22,558 nucleotides of DNA from Syntrophomonadaceae bacterium (lineage in GTDB: Bacteria; Bacillota; Dethiobacteria; SKNC01). A model generated the notes under the pieces. It was not told the DNA's origin and ran no database searches. It saw only the letters and a program-made list of their open reading frames with translations. The position numbers and the translations under genes were made by a program. The DNA is taken from NCBI GenBank assembly GCA_003555415.1, contig PWHX01000019.1:1-22558 (forward strand). The letters are read 5' to 3'. This document shows positions 14,136-22,558 of the stretch, in pieces; the stretch's first letter is position 1, and each line of letters starts with the position of its first letter.

Positions 14136-14141
14136 ATTATA
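14136..14141 (-). promoter_or_regulatory. -10 box for the deacetylase operon
   Basis: A perfect TATAAT on the minus strand, just upstream of the ribosome binding site. The expected -35 position (TGTAGA) is poor, so this is a tentative promoter. Confidence 0.35.
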
Positions 14142-14199
14142 GCTATTTTTTTATTGTTTCTACATTAAAAAAAGTTTTCCTGCAATACTTGTAGTAAAC

Positions 14200-14240
14200 A
14201 AAACCAGGGAGGTATAGGCAATCATAATCTCCCCGGCTTT
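14200..14240 (-). terminator. Terminator after htpX
   Basis: On the minus strand, AAAGCCGGGGAG pairs over 12 bp with CTCCCTGGTTTT, using two G-U pairs, around a 17-base loop. TTTTGTTTAC follows. It begins 34 bases after the htpX stop. Confidence 0.7.
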
Positions 14241-14273
14241 GTTTCATTAAAATATTAATATTTTATTAACAGC

Positions 14274-15116
14274 CTATCTTTTCTGAAGACGCCGTACCCT
14301 GTCTTCAATAGGAGGGTGGGTGCTGAAAAGATTTCCAAAGCTTCTGCCCTTTGCGCCGGACAGTGGGTTAATAATAAACATGTGTGACGCAGCTTCATTA
14401 ACTTCGTAAGGCTGGCGTTTTGCTCCCTGCTGTAGTTTCATAAGAGCATTGGACAGGCCGGAGGGGTTTCCGGTAATGTTTGCAGCAGTTGAATCAGCCA
14501 GGTATTCCCTGGAGCGGGAGATAGCCATCCTTATCAACAGGGCAGCTATAGGCGCCAGGACAATAGCTACCAACTGAAGGATCGCTCCGGAACCTTCCCG
14601 TCGGCGGCCTCCTCCTAGCATTGCTTGCCACATACCCATACGGGCCAGCACTGTTAAAGCCCCGGCCATAACTGCTGCAATAGAGCCAATCAGTATGTCC
14701 CGGTTGCGAATATGGCTTAATTCATGGGCCAGAACTCCTTCTAATTCATCTTTATTCAACAGACGCAAAAGCCCTTCCGTTACAGATATCACAGCTTTAT
14801 TAGGGTTTCTGCCTGTAGCAAAAGCATTGGGCTGATTGGTAGGCATCATATAGAGGCGGGGCATAGGAAGATTAGCTTTTTGTGTAAGCTGTCTTACCAT
14901 TTCGTATAATTCCGGTGCATCTGATTCTTTTAAAGGTTTAGAGCGGGTCATAGCGATAGCAATCCGGTCGCTGAACCAGTATGCAGAAAAGTTAAGAATT
15001 AAAGCGATGAAAAATGCGAAATAAAGGCCTTGTTCACCGGCTATAGCTCCACCTAAAATAACAAAAATAACAGTAAGTGCAGTCATGAGGACTAAAGTTT
15101 TAATATGATTTCCCAT
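14274..15116 (-). CDS. htpX: Membrane zinc metalloprotease HtpX
   Basis: Read from ATG 15116 (seven bases after AAAGGAG) the protein has 280 residues, the usual HtpX size; the longer frame to 15200 has no such site. HtpX is a membrane-bound M48 endopeptidase that cuts misfolded membrane proteins, with its active site facing the cytoplasm. Seen are two N-terminal helices (about 7-24 and 30-50), MPRLYMMPTNQPNAFATGR (85-103), the zinc motif HELSH (H131, E132, H135), two further helices around 140-200, the third ligand E204 in SREYLADS, and STHPPIEDRVRRLQ at the C-terminus. An extended -10 (TGGTAAAAT, 15148-15140) may be its promoter. It is a single-gene unit, divergent from addB. Confidence 0.96.
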   Translation of the reverse strand: MGNHIKTLVLMTALTVIFVILGGAIAGEQGLYFAFFIALILNFSAYWFSDRIAIAMTRSKPLKESDAPELYEMVRQLTQKANLPMPRLYMMPTNQPNAFATGRNPNKAVISVTEGLLRLLNKDELEGVLAHELSHIRNRDILIGSIAAVMAGALTVLARMGMWQAMLGGGRRREGSGAILQLVAIVLAPIAALLIRMAISRSREYLADSTAANITGNPSGLSNALMKLQQGAKRQPYEVNEAASHMFIINPLSGAKGRSFGNLFSTHPPIEDRVRRLQKR

Positions 15117-15273
15117 AGGATCACTCCTTTCTCTCTTATATTTTACCACAAAAATGCAAGAATAAAACAGGCATAAAGTGTTAAGAAGCAATAAAGTCAA
15201 TTATTAATACAATATTTTAAAAAAAGAAATTAATTACTACTTTTTTGAAGGAAGTTTATTTGGTGATGCTTTG

Positions 15274-15303
15274 TTGCCATGGCGAACATGCGTATGTTAT
15301 ACT
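15274..15303 (+). promoter_or_regulatory. addBA promoter with LexA-like site
   Basis: TTGCCA (15274-15279), 18 bases, then TATACT (15298-15303) with an upstream TG making an extended -10. Inside the spacer CGAACATGCGTATG (15283-15296) fits the Firmicute LexA box CGAACRNRYGTTYC at 12 of 14 positions. An overlapping palindrome AACAT-GCGT-ATGTT (15285-15298) is also present. The transcript would start about 15 bases before the ribosome binding site. Confidence 0.45.
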
Positions 15304-15325
15304 GTGATTAAGAGGTGATGGAATT

Positions 15326-18300
15326 ATGACTTTTAGGATAGTTTTAGGGCGGGCCGGTACCGGTAAAAGCAAATTTTGTATCGGGGAAATTTCCAGGGAG
15401 CTAAAGGAAACACCTTGTGGTCCACCCCTTGTTTACATAGTGCCGGAGCAGGCAGCCTTCCAAGCCGAACATGCCCTGGCTACATCCCCTGGTTTGGGAG
15501 GAATCATAAGAGCACAGGTGCTGAGTTTTCGCCGCCTGGCCTGGAGAGTTATGCAGGAGGTTGGGGGAAAGGGACAGCTTTATATAGATGATACAGGGAA
15601 GGTAATGGTCCTTAGAAAAATCATTGAAAGAAATAAGGAGAGTTTATCCCTTTTTAAGCATGTGGGGGAACAGCCAGGCGCCTTAGAAAATCTTATAGAA
15701 CTTTATAATGAACTAAAGCGATCTTGTATTCCTGTTGAAAAGATAAAAGAATATATGTCTAATATAAAGGGAAGCCAGCATAAGGAAATAGATGGGGATA
15801 AAATCAATACCGGGCTAATGGAAAAGATTAAAGATCTGGAATTAATCTTTACAGAGATGGATAAGGAGTTAAAAGAACTTTACCTGGACTCGGAGGATTA
15901 CCTGAAGTTTCTTGCAGATAATATTTTCCGCACTTCTTATCTAATAGAAGCCCGGTTATGGGTAGACGGATTCTATGGGTTTACCAACCAGGAATATAAA
16001 ATTTTAGAGGAATTAATTAAGCACTGTAGACAGGTAACAGTTTGCTTATGTTTAGATGATGACTATAACCTGAAAGAAACGGTAGATGAATTAAATCCTT
16101 TTTATCCGGCGGCAGTGACCTGTCAACGGTTAAAAGATATAGCCGGCAAACTGGGAATCATTCCAGAAACAATAGTGAGGTCAATGCCTTTTGAAAAATC
16201 AAACCGCTTTAGCCAAAATTCGGCTTTAAGTTATTTGGAGCAAAACTTACATGCTCATCCGGTGAAACCATTTAAAGATGGAACCCAAGAGGATATGCCC
16301 CTTTGCCTGACAGCCGCATCTAACCGCCGATCTGAAGTGGAAGCCCTGGCCCACCAACTTATTGTGCTGGCCAGAGATAAAGGATACCGCTGGAAGGACA
16401 TGGCTGTAATGGCTGGGAACTTGGATGATTATGCCGATACAATCTCTACATTGTTTACAGATTATGATATTCCCTTTTTCCTGGATTTAAAGCGGCCCGT
16501 TTTAAATCATCCCCTTATAGAATTTATTCGTTCAGCCTTGGAAATTGTTAATTATAATTGGGGCTACGATGCTGTTTTTCGCTGCGTTAAAACTGGTATG
16601 CTTATCCCTGATTTGGACAAAGAAAAGGGTGTTAAAGACTGGCGGGAGGGGATTTACCAGCTGGAAAATTATGTGCTATGTTTTGGGATTAGAGGGTCTC
16701 ACTGGTTGAGCAGCAAAAGGTGGCAATACCTGCAGAGGGATTCCCTAGAGGAGAACAGCGGAGATGATAAGATATCTCAAGAGGAAGAAGCTTACCTTCA
16801 ATTAATTAATGAAACGAAGGAATTAATAAGGGAGCCCCTTATAACTTTTCAGGAGGAAATAATAAAGGCTGTCACAGTTAAGAAAAAGGCTAAGGCACTT
16901 TATAACTTGCTTCAAGGGGTAAATGCTCCGGAGTACCTGGAGAAGTGGAGCGGAGAAGCGCTGGAAAAGGGGAATCCTGAAAAAGCCCGGGAACACCAAC
17001 AGGTTTATAAAAGAGTTATAGAACTGATGGATCAAATAGTAGAAATAATGGGTGACGAAGAAATGTCCATAAATTTGTTTTCCCGAATTCTTGAATCCGG
17101 ATTGCAGGATCTTCGCCTGAGTTTAGTTCCTCCTTCCCTGGATCAGGTTTTGGTAGGGGACCTGGAAAGGACCAGGGCGGGAAATATTAAGTTTACGTTT
17201 ATTCTTGGGGTAAACGATGGAGTACTACCTTCTCGGCCCCAGGAAGACGGGGTTTTTACCGAACAGGAAAGGGAGTCTCTAATTAACTGGGGGCTGGACC
17301 TGGCTCCTGGCAGTCGCCGCCGTGTATTAGATGAACAGTTTCTTATTTATATAGCTCTTACCAGGGCTGCTGAGGGGCTGTGGTTAAGCTATCCCCTGGC
17401 TGACGAAGAAGGAAGGATGCTTGTGCCTTCTTTGCTGGTAAGCAGAATGAAAGAAATTTTTCCATGTTTAAAAGAATCAAATGCAAACGGTGATCTTAAA
17501 GAAGAGGAACAGTTAAGTTTCCGGGTAGTTCACCCCCGCAGAACCATGTCTCAACTGGCAGTACAGTTAAGCCGGTGGAGAAAAGGAGAAACTATTGATT
17601 CTTTCTGGTGGGAAATTTACAACTGGTATGCAGGAAAAGAAGAGTGGCATCAGCAGGGGAAACTTTTACTGGGGGGGCTTTTCTATATAAATCAGGAAGA
17701 GCCGCTGGATAAAGAAACAAGCAGGAGACTCTATGGAGAACATTTAAAAGCCAGTGTGTCCCGCCTGGAAAAATACCGGAGCTGTCCTTTTTCTCACTTT
17801 GCTTTATACGGTTTAGGCTTAAAAGAAAGAAAAATATATCGCCTGGAAGCACCGGATATTGGCCGGTTTTTTCATGCTGCCCTCTATAATTTACTCCGCG
17901 CTATAAAAGATAAGGGTTTGGAATGGAGCGAGATATCTTCTGAAGAGTTTTTTTGCCTTGCGGAGGAAGAAGTTGAAAAGTTATTACCCCGCTTACAATC
18001 AGAAATACTGCTGAGTAACAGCCGCTACCGGTTTTTGGCGAAAAAGCTTAAAGATACAGTGGGTAGGACTGCTGTATTCATGGGAGAACATTTCAGGCGG
18101 AGCAAATTTAAGCCCGTGGGGTTAGAAATTTCTTTCGGAGATAAAAAAGACCTTCCTCCCATTGTCTTTAAGCTGGAAGATGGCTGTTCCGTTGAGCTGG
18201 TTGGACGTATTGACCGGGTAGACCTGGCTCGGGGAGATGAGGGGGATACTTACCTCCGGGTAATAGATTATAAATCAGGGGATTCAAAGTTGAATCTGGC

Positions 18301-18901
18301 GGAGGTGTACCATGGTATTTCTTTACAGATGTTAGCGTATATGGATGTAGTTATTAACAGTGCCAGGGAATGGTTGGGGGAAGAGGCTTTACCTGCAGCC
18401 ATGCTTTATTTCCGCGTACATGCCCCCCTTATAAAATCAAACAGGGTTATTTCTCCTGAGGAAATTAAAAAAGAAATGAGCAAGCGTTATAAAATGAAAG
18501 GAAAAGTTTTAGCCAATCTGGAAGCGGTAAAATTAATGGATAGCGGGCTTCAATCCTCCGGTTATTCCGATGTTATACCTGTAGCTGTAACCAAAGATGA
18601 TACATTTTACAAGAACTCTGAAGTTATGGAGCAATCCCGGTTTGAACTACTGCGCTGCCATATGCGGCAGACTATAAAGAATATAGCTCATGATATTACT
18701 AAGGGTCGATTGTATATAGCACCTTTTCACATGGGAGGAAAAAAGGCTTGTAAATTCTGTTCTTACAGGGCAGTTTGCCAGTTCGACCCGTTAACCCAGG
18801 GTAACTACTTTAGATATTTTAGGGAAGAAAAAGAAGAAGTTATCTGGTCTTTACTGGATAAGGGAAAAGAAGGTTTTGAAGGGGGCATTACTGATGAATA
18901 A
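15326..18901 (+). CDS. addB: ATP-dependent helicase/nuclease subunit B
   Basis: A 1191-residue protein, slightly longer than the usual 1150-1170. With AddA it forms the AddAB complex, the Firmicute counterpart of RecBCD, which resects double-strand DNA ends for RecA-dependent repair. The Walker A motif is GRAGTGKS (8-15). The C-terminal RecB-type nuclease domain shows GRIDRVD and VIDYKSG with D981 and K983. The four cysteines of the iron-sulfur cluster are present: C820 in RSCPF, then C1142, C1145 and C1151 in CKFCSYRAVC. The ATG at 15326 follows AGAGGTGATGG. The stop overlaps the addA start by eight bases, so the two are translationally coupled. A promoter with a LexA-like sequence lies upstream. 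Confidence 0.97.
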   Translation: MTFRIVLGRAGTGKSKFCIGEISRELKETPCGPPLVYIVPEQAAFQAEHALATSPGLGGIIRAQVLSFRRLAWRVMQEVGGKGQLYIDDTGKVMVLRKIIERNKESLSLFKHVGEQPGALENLIELYNELKRSCIPVEKIKEYMSNIKGSQHKEIDGDKINTGLMEKIKDLELIFTEMDKELKELYLDSEDYLKFLADNIFRTSYLIEARLWVDGFYGFTNQEYKILEELIKHCRQVTVCLCLDDDYNLKETVDELNPFYPAAVTCQRLKDIAGKLGIIPETIVRSMPFEKSNRFSQNSALSYLEQNLHAHPVKPFKDGTQEDMPLCLTAASNRRSEVEALAHQLIVLARDKGYRWKDMAVMAGNLDDYADTISTLFTDYDIPFFLDLKRPVLNHPLIEFIRSALEIVNYNWGYDAVFRCVKTGMLIPDLDKEKGVKDWREGIYQLENYVLCFGIRGSHWLSSKRWQYLQRDSLEENSGDDKISQEEEAYLQLINETKELIREPLITFQEEIIKAVTVKKKAKALYNLLQGVNAPEYLEKWSGEALEKGNPEKAREHQQVYKRVIELMDQIVEIMGDEEMSINLFSRILESGLQDLRLSLVPPSLDQVLVGDLERTRAGNIKFTFILGVNDGVLPSRPQEDGVFTEQERESLINWGLDLAPGSRRRVLDEQFLIYIALTRAAEGLWLSYPLADEEGRMLVPSLLVSRMKEIFPCLKESNANGDLKEEEQLSFRVVHPRRTMSQLAVQLSRWRKGETIDSFWWEIYNWYAGKEEWHQQGKLLLGGLFYINQEEPLDKETSRRLYGEHLKASVSRLEKYRSCPFSHFALYGLGLKERKIYRLEAPDIGRFFHAALYNLLRAIKDKGLEWSEISSEEFFCLAEEEVEKLLPRLQSEILLSNSRYRFLAKKLKDTVGRTAVFMGEHFRRSKFKPVGLEISFGDKKDLPPIVFKLEDGCSVELVGRIDRVDLARGDEGDTYLRVIDYKSGDSKLNLAEVYHGISLQMLAYMDVVINSAREWLGEEALPAAMLYFRVHAPLIKSNRVISPEEIKKEMSKRYKMKGKVLANLEAVKLMDSGLQSSGYSDVIPVAVTKDDTFYKNSEVMEQSRFELLRCHMRQTIKNIAHDITKGRLYIAPFHMGGKKACKFCSYRAVCQFDPLTQGNYFRYFREEKEEVIWSLLDKGKEGFEGGITDE

Positions 18902-21900
18902 TTTACTACCAGAAATTCCTCAGGGCAGCAACTGGACAAATGAGCAGTGGGAGGCTATTACCTGTCAGGGTAGCGACACACTGGTATCTGCCGGGGCAGG
19001 CTCGGGGAAAACCAGGGTTTTAGTAGAGCGAATAATACAGCATATTACAGATCACCGTAACCCTTTAGAAGTTGACCGGATGTTGGTAGTTACTTTTACT
19101 AATGCAGCTGCAGCAGAGATGAGGCAGCGAATAGGCAGGGCTCTGGAGGAAGCTATTAAAAAAAACCCTGGCTCCTCCTATCTTCGTCGCCAGCTGTTTT
19201 TATTAAACAAGGCTTTTATAACCACCGTTCATTCTTTTTGTAACAGTGTTTTAAAAAGGTATTATTACCATACGGATATAGATCCCTCCTTTCGTATTAT
19301 GGAGGAAACAGAGGCGGAACTGCTTCGTCATGAAGTTTTAGAGAATGTTCTTGAGGAATATTATGAAAACTGTCATGAGGATAGCCCCTTTTACTGCCTG
19401 GTGAACGCTTATAGCACAGATCGAGGCGATACTCCCTTGCAGGATCTTATTTTAAAGCTATATAGATTTTCTCTCAGTCATCCATGGCCTGAGAACTGGC
19501 TAAAGGAGATGGCCGGTAGATTTAACCTGAACAGCCAGGAGGAACTGCTAGATACTTCCTGGATGGAAACACTGCTTAATGAATGCAGGCACGAACTAGA
19601 GGGCCTGGCTCAACAGCTCCGGGAAGGGATCCGCATCTGTAAAGAACCCGGCGGACCAGCTCCATACTTGCAGAATATGGAAAAGGAATTAGGGATGTTG
19701 GAAAGTATTCTTGAGTCCTCCAGGGTTTCCTGGCAGGAACTGCAAAATGCTCTTAAACAGTGCTCTTTTGCAAATCTTAAAGCTTGCAAGGGGGATGAAT
19801 ATGACCAAAATTTAAAGGACAGGGCTAAGGGTTTGAGGGATAAAGTTAAAAAGGCTTTAGGAAAATTAGACCAAGACTTATTTCAGCAACCTCTAGAGGA
19901 ACAGGTGCAGAGCTTAAAAATTATAGCTCCGCAAATGAATGAACTGGCTACTCTTGTTGAGTCCTTTGAAAAAGCCTACAGCATGGTCAAGGCGGAGCGG
20001 AGAGTTGTTGATTTTTCTGACCTGGAGCATCAGGCTTTAAAAATATTGAGCTGCCCTAATTCCAGCACGGAAAAACTAATTCCTTCAGAAGCTGCTCAGG
20101 AATATAGTGAGCGGTTTGCTGAAGTTCTGGTAGATGAGTACCAGGATATTAATTTGGTTCAGGAATATATTCTACAATTGATATCCCGGCGGGAGAAAGG
20201 AAAAGAAAACTTATATATGGTGGGGGATGTAAAACAGAGCATTTATGGTTTTCGTCTGGCAGAACCAGGACTGTTTTTGCAAAAATCAAAGGAATTTACA
20301 CTGGAAAACATGGGAGGAAGGTGTATTGATCTTTATCGTAATTTTCGCAGCCGCGGGGAAATATTAGATGGAGTTAATTATTTGTTCCGCCAGATAATGG
20401 ACGAAAAGGTTGGAGATATATCTTATGGTGGAAAAGCAGAACTTGTTTACGGAGATTCTTATCCCTCCGGAATAAGGGGAAATGAAACAGGTGATATAGG
20501 CTCACCCCTGGAAGTACTTATAATATCAAGGGTTGGTAATTATCAGGAGATAGAAGATGGTGAAGGAGAACAACAAGAGGCATTAAATGAAGAAGAATGG
20601 GAAAATGCTAGCCTGGAGGGCCGCCTGATTGCCAAAAAAATAAAAGAACTAGTAGGTGGTAACGGCTTACAACCTGGACATATGTGGGATAAAGAAGAAA
20701 AAAGAATGCGGCCGGTAACTTACCGGGATATTGTTATTTTAACGCGTTCTGCTCCCAACTGGATTTCTCCTATCTTAGAAGAATTAAAGTCGCAGGGCAT
20801 CCCGGCTTATGCTGAACTGGGAATAGGTTACTTTGAAGCGGTAGAAGTTGAGGTAATGATTTCCCTGTTAAAGGTAATTGACAACCCCTATCAAGATATA
20901 CCCTTGGTAGCAGTTTTACGCTCACCCTTGGTGAGACTTTCGGCAGAAGAGCTGGCAACTATAAGGACAAAGAGCCCGGGTAAGGATTTTTACAATGCCG
21001 TGAAAGAATATGATGACCAAAATAATATACAGTTAAAGAATAAACTGCAAGATATGTTAAATAAAATACAGAATTGGCAGGACCTGGCTCGCCAGGGAAT
21101 TTTGGCTGACCTCATATGGCAGATCTATCGGGAGACCGGATTTTATGACCTTGCAGGAGGTATGGCAGGGGGACAGCAGAGGCAGGCCAACCTGCGGGCG
21201 CTGTATGACCGTGCCCGCCAGTATGAGGCTACTTCTTACAGGGGGCTTTTCCGCTTCCTGTGGTTTATAGAAAAGCTAAAGGAACGGGGAGGGGATATGG
21301 GTGCTGCCAGGGCCTTGGGAGAACAGGAAAATGTGGTTCGTCTTGGCACTATACATAAGAGTAAAGGCCTGGAGTACCCTATAGTATTTTTGGCAGGATT
21401 AGGGAAGCAGTTTAATATGCAGGATCTTAAAGGAGATTTTTTGCTTCATAAAAAGATGGGTTTAGGGCCCAGATTTGTAGATGCCAAGAAGCGTGTAGTC
21501 TATCCTACCCTGCCTTTCATGGCCCTAAAAAAGCGTTTATGCCGGGAAGTTATAGCCGAAGAAATGCGTATTATGTATGTAGCGTTAACCAGGGCTGAAC
21601 AAAAACTGTTTTTGGTGACTACCGTAAAGGACTTAACTAAAGAACTGGAAAGATGGGAGGAGTTACAGCAGGGGAGCATGTCTTCAGGTAAAGTTATTTT
21701 GTCGGGTTATCAGAGAACTCGTGCCAGAAGTTATTTAGATTGGATTGGACCTGCTTTACTGCGTCATCCCGGCGCCACTTGTTTGCGAGAACTATTAAAA
21801 AACAATAAAAATATTTCCTGTTTTCCCGATACCGAACCTTCTGTATGGGGATTCACCCTTCTAAACCAGGAGGAGGTTGTAGGTGACAATCAATTTGAGG

Positions 21901-22558
21901 ACATTAACAATATAAAAAGCGAAGAAAAAATTATCTGGGGAAACCTTAAAATGATGAGTCCCTTGCCTTTAGAGGAAAAAAATAAAGATGAAATAAACAG
22001 GTGTCTTACCTGGCACTATCCTTACTGCTGGGCCGCAGCTCATCTGGCTAAGGTATCTGTTTCTGAGTTAAAAGAAAAGCAAGCTGAAGTTTTTGAACAA
22101 GGGCATACTCCTCTCAATAGATTACCTCAACCACATTCGTTTCAGCGGCCTCGCTTTTTGGAAGAGGAAAAGCTATCTACAGTAGAGAAGGGAACTGCAT
22201 ACCATATAGTTTTGCAGCATTTTGATTTAGGTCTACCCCTTACGGATGAATGTGTAAAAAAACATCTTGATAGTATGGTTGATAAAAATTTTATTACTCC
22301 TGAGGAGAGGGTAGTAATAAAAGAAAAAGCCATAAAGAGTTTTTTTACCGGACCCCTTGGTCAAAGGATGAGGCAAGGGCTGGAAGTTTTCAGGGAAGTT
22401 CCCTTTACTATGACACTTCCTCCAGGAAAGGTTTATCCTTCGTGGCCTAAGGCTGAACTTGAAGAAGCTGTTCAATTAGAAAATGAATTCGTGCTTATTC
22501 AAGGAGTTATAGATTGTGTTGTTAAGGAAAAGGACGGGATGTTATTAATTGATTACAA
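18894..22558 (+). CDS. addA: ATP-dependent helicase/nuclease subunit A (partial, 3' end outside window)
   Basis: The frame opens at ATG 18894, inside the last codons of addB and eight bases after AAGGGGG. It stays open to the window end, giving 1221 complete codons of a family that usually has about 1230-1250. AddA is the UvrD-like helicase and nuclease partner of AddB. Visible motifs are Walker A AGAGSGKT (33-40), TFTNAAAAEMR, TTVHSFC, Walker B DEYQD (414-418), VGDVKQSIYGFR (443-454), TIHKSKGLEYP (819-829) and VALTRAE (896-902). The last codons read GVIDCVV and LLIDY followed by AA, the beginning of the DYK-type nuclease motif, so only the end of the nuclease domain is missing. No frameshift is seen. 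Confidence 0.97.
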   Translation, partial: MNNLLPEIPQGSNWTNEQWEAITCQGSDTLVSAGAGSGKTRVLVERIIQHITDHRNPLEVDRMLVVTFTNAAAAEMRQRIGRALEEAIKKNPGSSYLRRQLFLLNKAFITTVHSFCNSVLKRYYYHTDIDPSFRIMEETEAELLRHEVLENVLEEYYENCHEDSPFYCLVNAYSTDRGDTPLQDLILKLYRFSLSHPWPENWLKEMAGRFNLNSQEELLDTSWMETLLNECRHELEGLAQQLREGIRICKEPGGPAPYLQNMEKELGMLESILESSRVSWQELQNALKQCSFANLKACKGDEYDQNLKDRAKGLRDKVKKALGKLDQDLFQQPLEEQVQSLKIIAPQMNELATLVESFEKAYSMVKAERRVVDFSDLEHQALKILSCPNSSTEKLIPSEAAQEYSERFAEVLVDEYQDINLVQEYILQLISRREKGKENLYMVGDVKQSIYGFRLAEPGLFLQKSKEFTLENMGGRCIDLYRNFRSRGEILDGVNYLFRQIMDEKVGDISYGGKAELVYGDSYPSGIRGNETGDIGSPLEVLIISRVGNYQEIEDGEGEQQEALNEEEWENASLEGRLIAKKIKELVGGNGLQPGHMWDKEEKRMRPVTYRDIVILTRSAPNWISPILEELKSQGIPAYAELGIGYFEAVEVEVMISLLKVIDNPYQDIPLVAVLRSPLVRLSAEELATIRTKSPGKDFYNAVKEYDDQNNIQLKNKLQDMLNKIQNWQDLARQGILADLIWQIYRETGFYDLAGGMAGGQQRQANLRALYDRARQYEATSYRGLFRFLWFIEKLKERGGDMGAARALGEQENVVRLGTIHKSKGLEYPIVFLAGLGKQFNMQDLKGDFLLHKKMGLGPRFVDAKKRVVYPTLPFMALKKRLCREVIAEEMRIMYVALTRAEQKLFLVTTVKDLTKELERWEELQQGSMSSGKVILSGYQRTRARSYLDWIGPALLRHPGATCLRELLKNNKNISCFPDTEPSVWGFTLLNQEEVVGDNQFEDINNIKSEEKIIWGNLKMMSPLPLEEKNKDEINRCLTWHYPYCWAAAHLAKVSVSELKEKQAEVFEQGHTPLNRLPQPHSFQRPRFLEEEKLSTVEKGTAYHIVLQHFDLGLPLTDECVKKHLDSMVDKNFITPEERVVIKEKAIKSFFTGPLGQRMRQGLEVFREVPFTMTLPPGKVYPSWPKAELEEAVQLENEFVLIQGVIDCVVKEKDGMLLIDY

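Overview
The window reads as chromosomal DNA of an A+T-rich, endospore-forming, probably anaerobic member of the Clostridia. The reasons are two proteins built of SPOCS (DUF3794) spore domains, strong AGGAGG-type ribosome binding sites, repeated TTG/GTG starts, an addB-addA pair and an LctP-type permease. The genus cannot be settled from sequence alone. I see no rRNA, tRNA, CRISPR array, insertion sequence or phage gene. No gene-free stretch reaches 300 bases, and the gaps hold promoters, terminators and one gene remnant.

Layout. 1-1245 (minus): a MarR regulator, a carboxymuconolactone decarboxylase/AhpD-like protein and a zinc-ribbon protein that runs off the window form one operon, with a consensus-like promoter and a 29-bp operator-like palindrome. 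1306-4470 (minus): two tandem paralogues, each of three SPOCS domains; one carries a C-terminal LysM domain and the other does not. 4530-5243 (plus): a membrane-anchored CAP-domain protein, followed by the remnant of a GNAT acetyltransferase. 5446-8326 (minus): a cysteine synthase-family enzyme with an altered substrate loop, then an LctP permease. 8420-9120 (plus): a one-helix membrane protein of unknown function. 9154-10839 (minus): a predicted six-bladed propeller fused to a long coiled coil. 10957-11763 (plus): a 15-cysteine protein. 11793-12335 (minus): hypoxanthine phosphoribosyltransferase. 12560-14126 (minus): a histone-deacetylase-family amidohydrolase and a DUF1624 membrane acetyltransferase in one operon. 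14200-15116 (minus): the membrane protease HtpX. 15274-22558 (plus): the AddB and AddA helicase-nuclease subunits; AddA is cut by the window end at its nuclease motif.

How the genes fit together. The most interesting part is 1.3-11.8 kb. Both SPOCS genes and the Cys-rich gene have the same upstream arrangement: CACA, about 14-16 bases, then CATATTAT or CATATAAT, then a strong ribosome binding site. This resembles the sigma-K class of late mother-cell promoters. These three genes may therefore be a co-expressed spore-envelope set, with the propeller/coiled-coil protein and the CAP protein as possible but unproven partners. The rest is mainly housekeeping: sulfur assimilation, organic-acid transport, purine salvage, membrane proteolysis and recombinational repair. 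Several compact control devices stand out: a MarR operator over its own start site, a possible hairpin between the ribosome binding site and the start codon of the deacetylase gene, a terminator stem that encodes the C-terminus of hpt, and a LexA-like half-palindrome inside the addB promoter.
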